Assembly (NCBI GenBank): GCA_934215995.1
Contig: CAKQBC010000143.1
Span: 1 to 6,341 of the forward strand
Length of the DNA: 6,341 nt
Direction of reading: 5' to 3'
Source: an uncultured Bacillus sp.
GTDB lineage: Bacteria > Bacillota > Bacilli > Bacillales > DSM-1321
Positions 5,646 through 6,341 of this stretch are shown one piece after another (the first letter of the stretch is position 1; the number at the start of each line of letters is the position of its first letter). The notes below the pieces were generated by a model. It was given only the letters and a program-made list of their open reading frames with translations, did no database searches and had not been told where the DNA came from. A program made the position numbers and the translations under genes.

Positions 5646-6341
5646 ATGAAGCAATTCGGTCACCTGATCAAGTTCGAAAGAACAAAACAGCAAATGAAAC
5701 AAAGCACACTGGCTAGAGGCATATGCTCAACTTCTTATTTAAGCAAGATCGAGAATAACCGGGCGCTTCCAAGTGAAGAAGTACTGCAGCTGCTGTTCGA
5801 GAGACTGAACATCAATCCCGATGACCTTGAAAGCAATTCAGATCAAGAAAAGAACCTCGAAGAGCTGCAAGAGATTTATAAAGAGTTGACGATTACGAAG
5901 AGCAGAGAATATGCTCGGGAGAAATTGGAATACCTAAAAAAGAAACAAATGGCATACCAGACAGATAACGAATTTTATTGTTGGAATCTTTTACAAGCTA
6001 GACTTTATTTATCAGTTAATGACCTGGAAAACTGTCAATTATCTTTAGAGTTTTTGAGAGATGCTGAAGAAAACCTAGAGGATTTACAGAAATACTATTT
6101 GTATAAGTTCCAAGGAATTTATGAATACCAAACTTACAACATTGATAAAGCAATTAAATTGATGAATTTAGCTCTACTAACAAGCAAAGATTCTTATGTT
6201 CCAGATTGGGAACAAGCAGATATTAATTACATGATCAGTTTATGTTATCTAGCTGATGAACATTTAATTAATTGTATTATGTATATCAAAGAAGCATTAT
6301 CATATTTTCAAGCAAATTTTAAGTTCAAGAGGGTTATAGAA
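5646..6341 (+). CDS. XRE-family HTH regulator with helical repeat domain, RRNPP-like, cut by window end
   Basis: The first 232 codons are open to the edge without a stop, so the protein is partial at its C-terminus. Seen: an N-terminal Cro/C1-type helix-turn-helix at about residues 6-60, with QSTLARGICSTSYLSKIENNRALPSEEVL giving the recognition helix and its SKIE-N-R signature, then a charged linker, then paired amphipathic helices from about 70 on that look like TPR repeats (for example LLQARLYLSVNDLENCQLSL and YKFQGIYEYQTYNIDKAIKL). This HTH plus TPR plan is that of RRNPP regulators (PlcR, NprR, Rgg, AimR), which often bind a secreted signalling peptide. AAGGAG (5633-5638) lies seven bases before the ATG. 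A peptide gene usually sits just downstream, outside this window. G+C falls along the gene from about 42% to below 30%. Peptide sensing is inferred. Confidence 0.82.
   Translation, partial: MKQFGHLIKFERTKQQMKQSTLARGICSTSYLSKIENNRALPSEEVLQLLFERLNINPDDLESNSDQEKNLEELQEIYKELTITKSREYAREKLEYLKKKQMAYQTDNEFYCWNLLQARLYLSVNDLENCQLSLEFLRDAEENLEDLQKYYLYKFQGIYEYQTYNIDKAIKLMNLALLTSKDSYVPDWEQADINYMISLCYLADEHLINCIMYIKEALSYFQANFKFKRVIE

Overview
The window looks like chromosomal DNA of a low-to-moderate G+C Gram-positive bacterium of the Bacillaceae. The evidence is strong purine-rich Shine-Dalgarno sites at most genes, a ClpE-type Hsp100 ATPase behind a SigA promoter studded with CtsR heptads, a SigB-like promoter, and B. 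subtilis-like gene style. I cannot name the species.

Layout. Positions 1-276 hold a possible terminator, a pyrimidine-rich stretch and a plausible promoter for a GNAT acetyltransferase of the phosphinothricin/methionine-sulfoximine type (277-771, +). It converges on a minus-strand pair: a 63-residue single-pass membrane protein (1312-1503) followed 18 bp later by a second GNAT acetyltransferase (793-1293). One hairpin at 777-803 can terminate transcription from both sides. Next, also on the minus strand, is a large E. coli-type S-adenosylmethionine decarboxylase (speD, 1628-2446) with its own terminator. speD is divergent from clpE (2707-4869, +), which is followed by a terminator-like hairpin, a small three-helix membrane protein (4949-5284), a possible in-frame 59-codon ORF right after its stop, and about 180 bp without a gene. 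The window ends inside an XRE-HTH regulator with a predicted helical repeat domain (5646 to the edge), of the RRNPP/PlcR/NprR style.

How the parts may work together. The most informative piece is the 260-bp speD-clpE intergenic region. On the clpE side a near-consensus SigA promoter (TTGAAA, 17 bp, TATAAT) carries five CtsR half-sites in and just after the promoter. On the speD side GTTTTT, 13 bp, GGGTAT matches a general-stress SigB promoter. The locus would then be a divergent stress pair: polyamine synthesis one way and protein quality control the other. This is inference from motifs only.

I see no mobile element, CRISPR array, tRNA or rRNA, and no clear new multigene system. The least ordinary features are the dual-stress divergent promoter region, the back-to-back in-frame ORF after the small membrane gene, and the sharp drop in G+C within the terminal regulator gene, which could mark the edge of an acquired segment.
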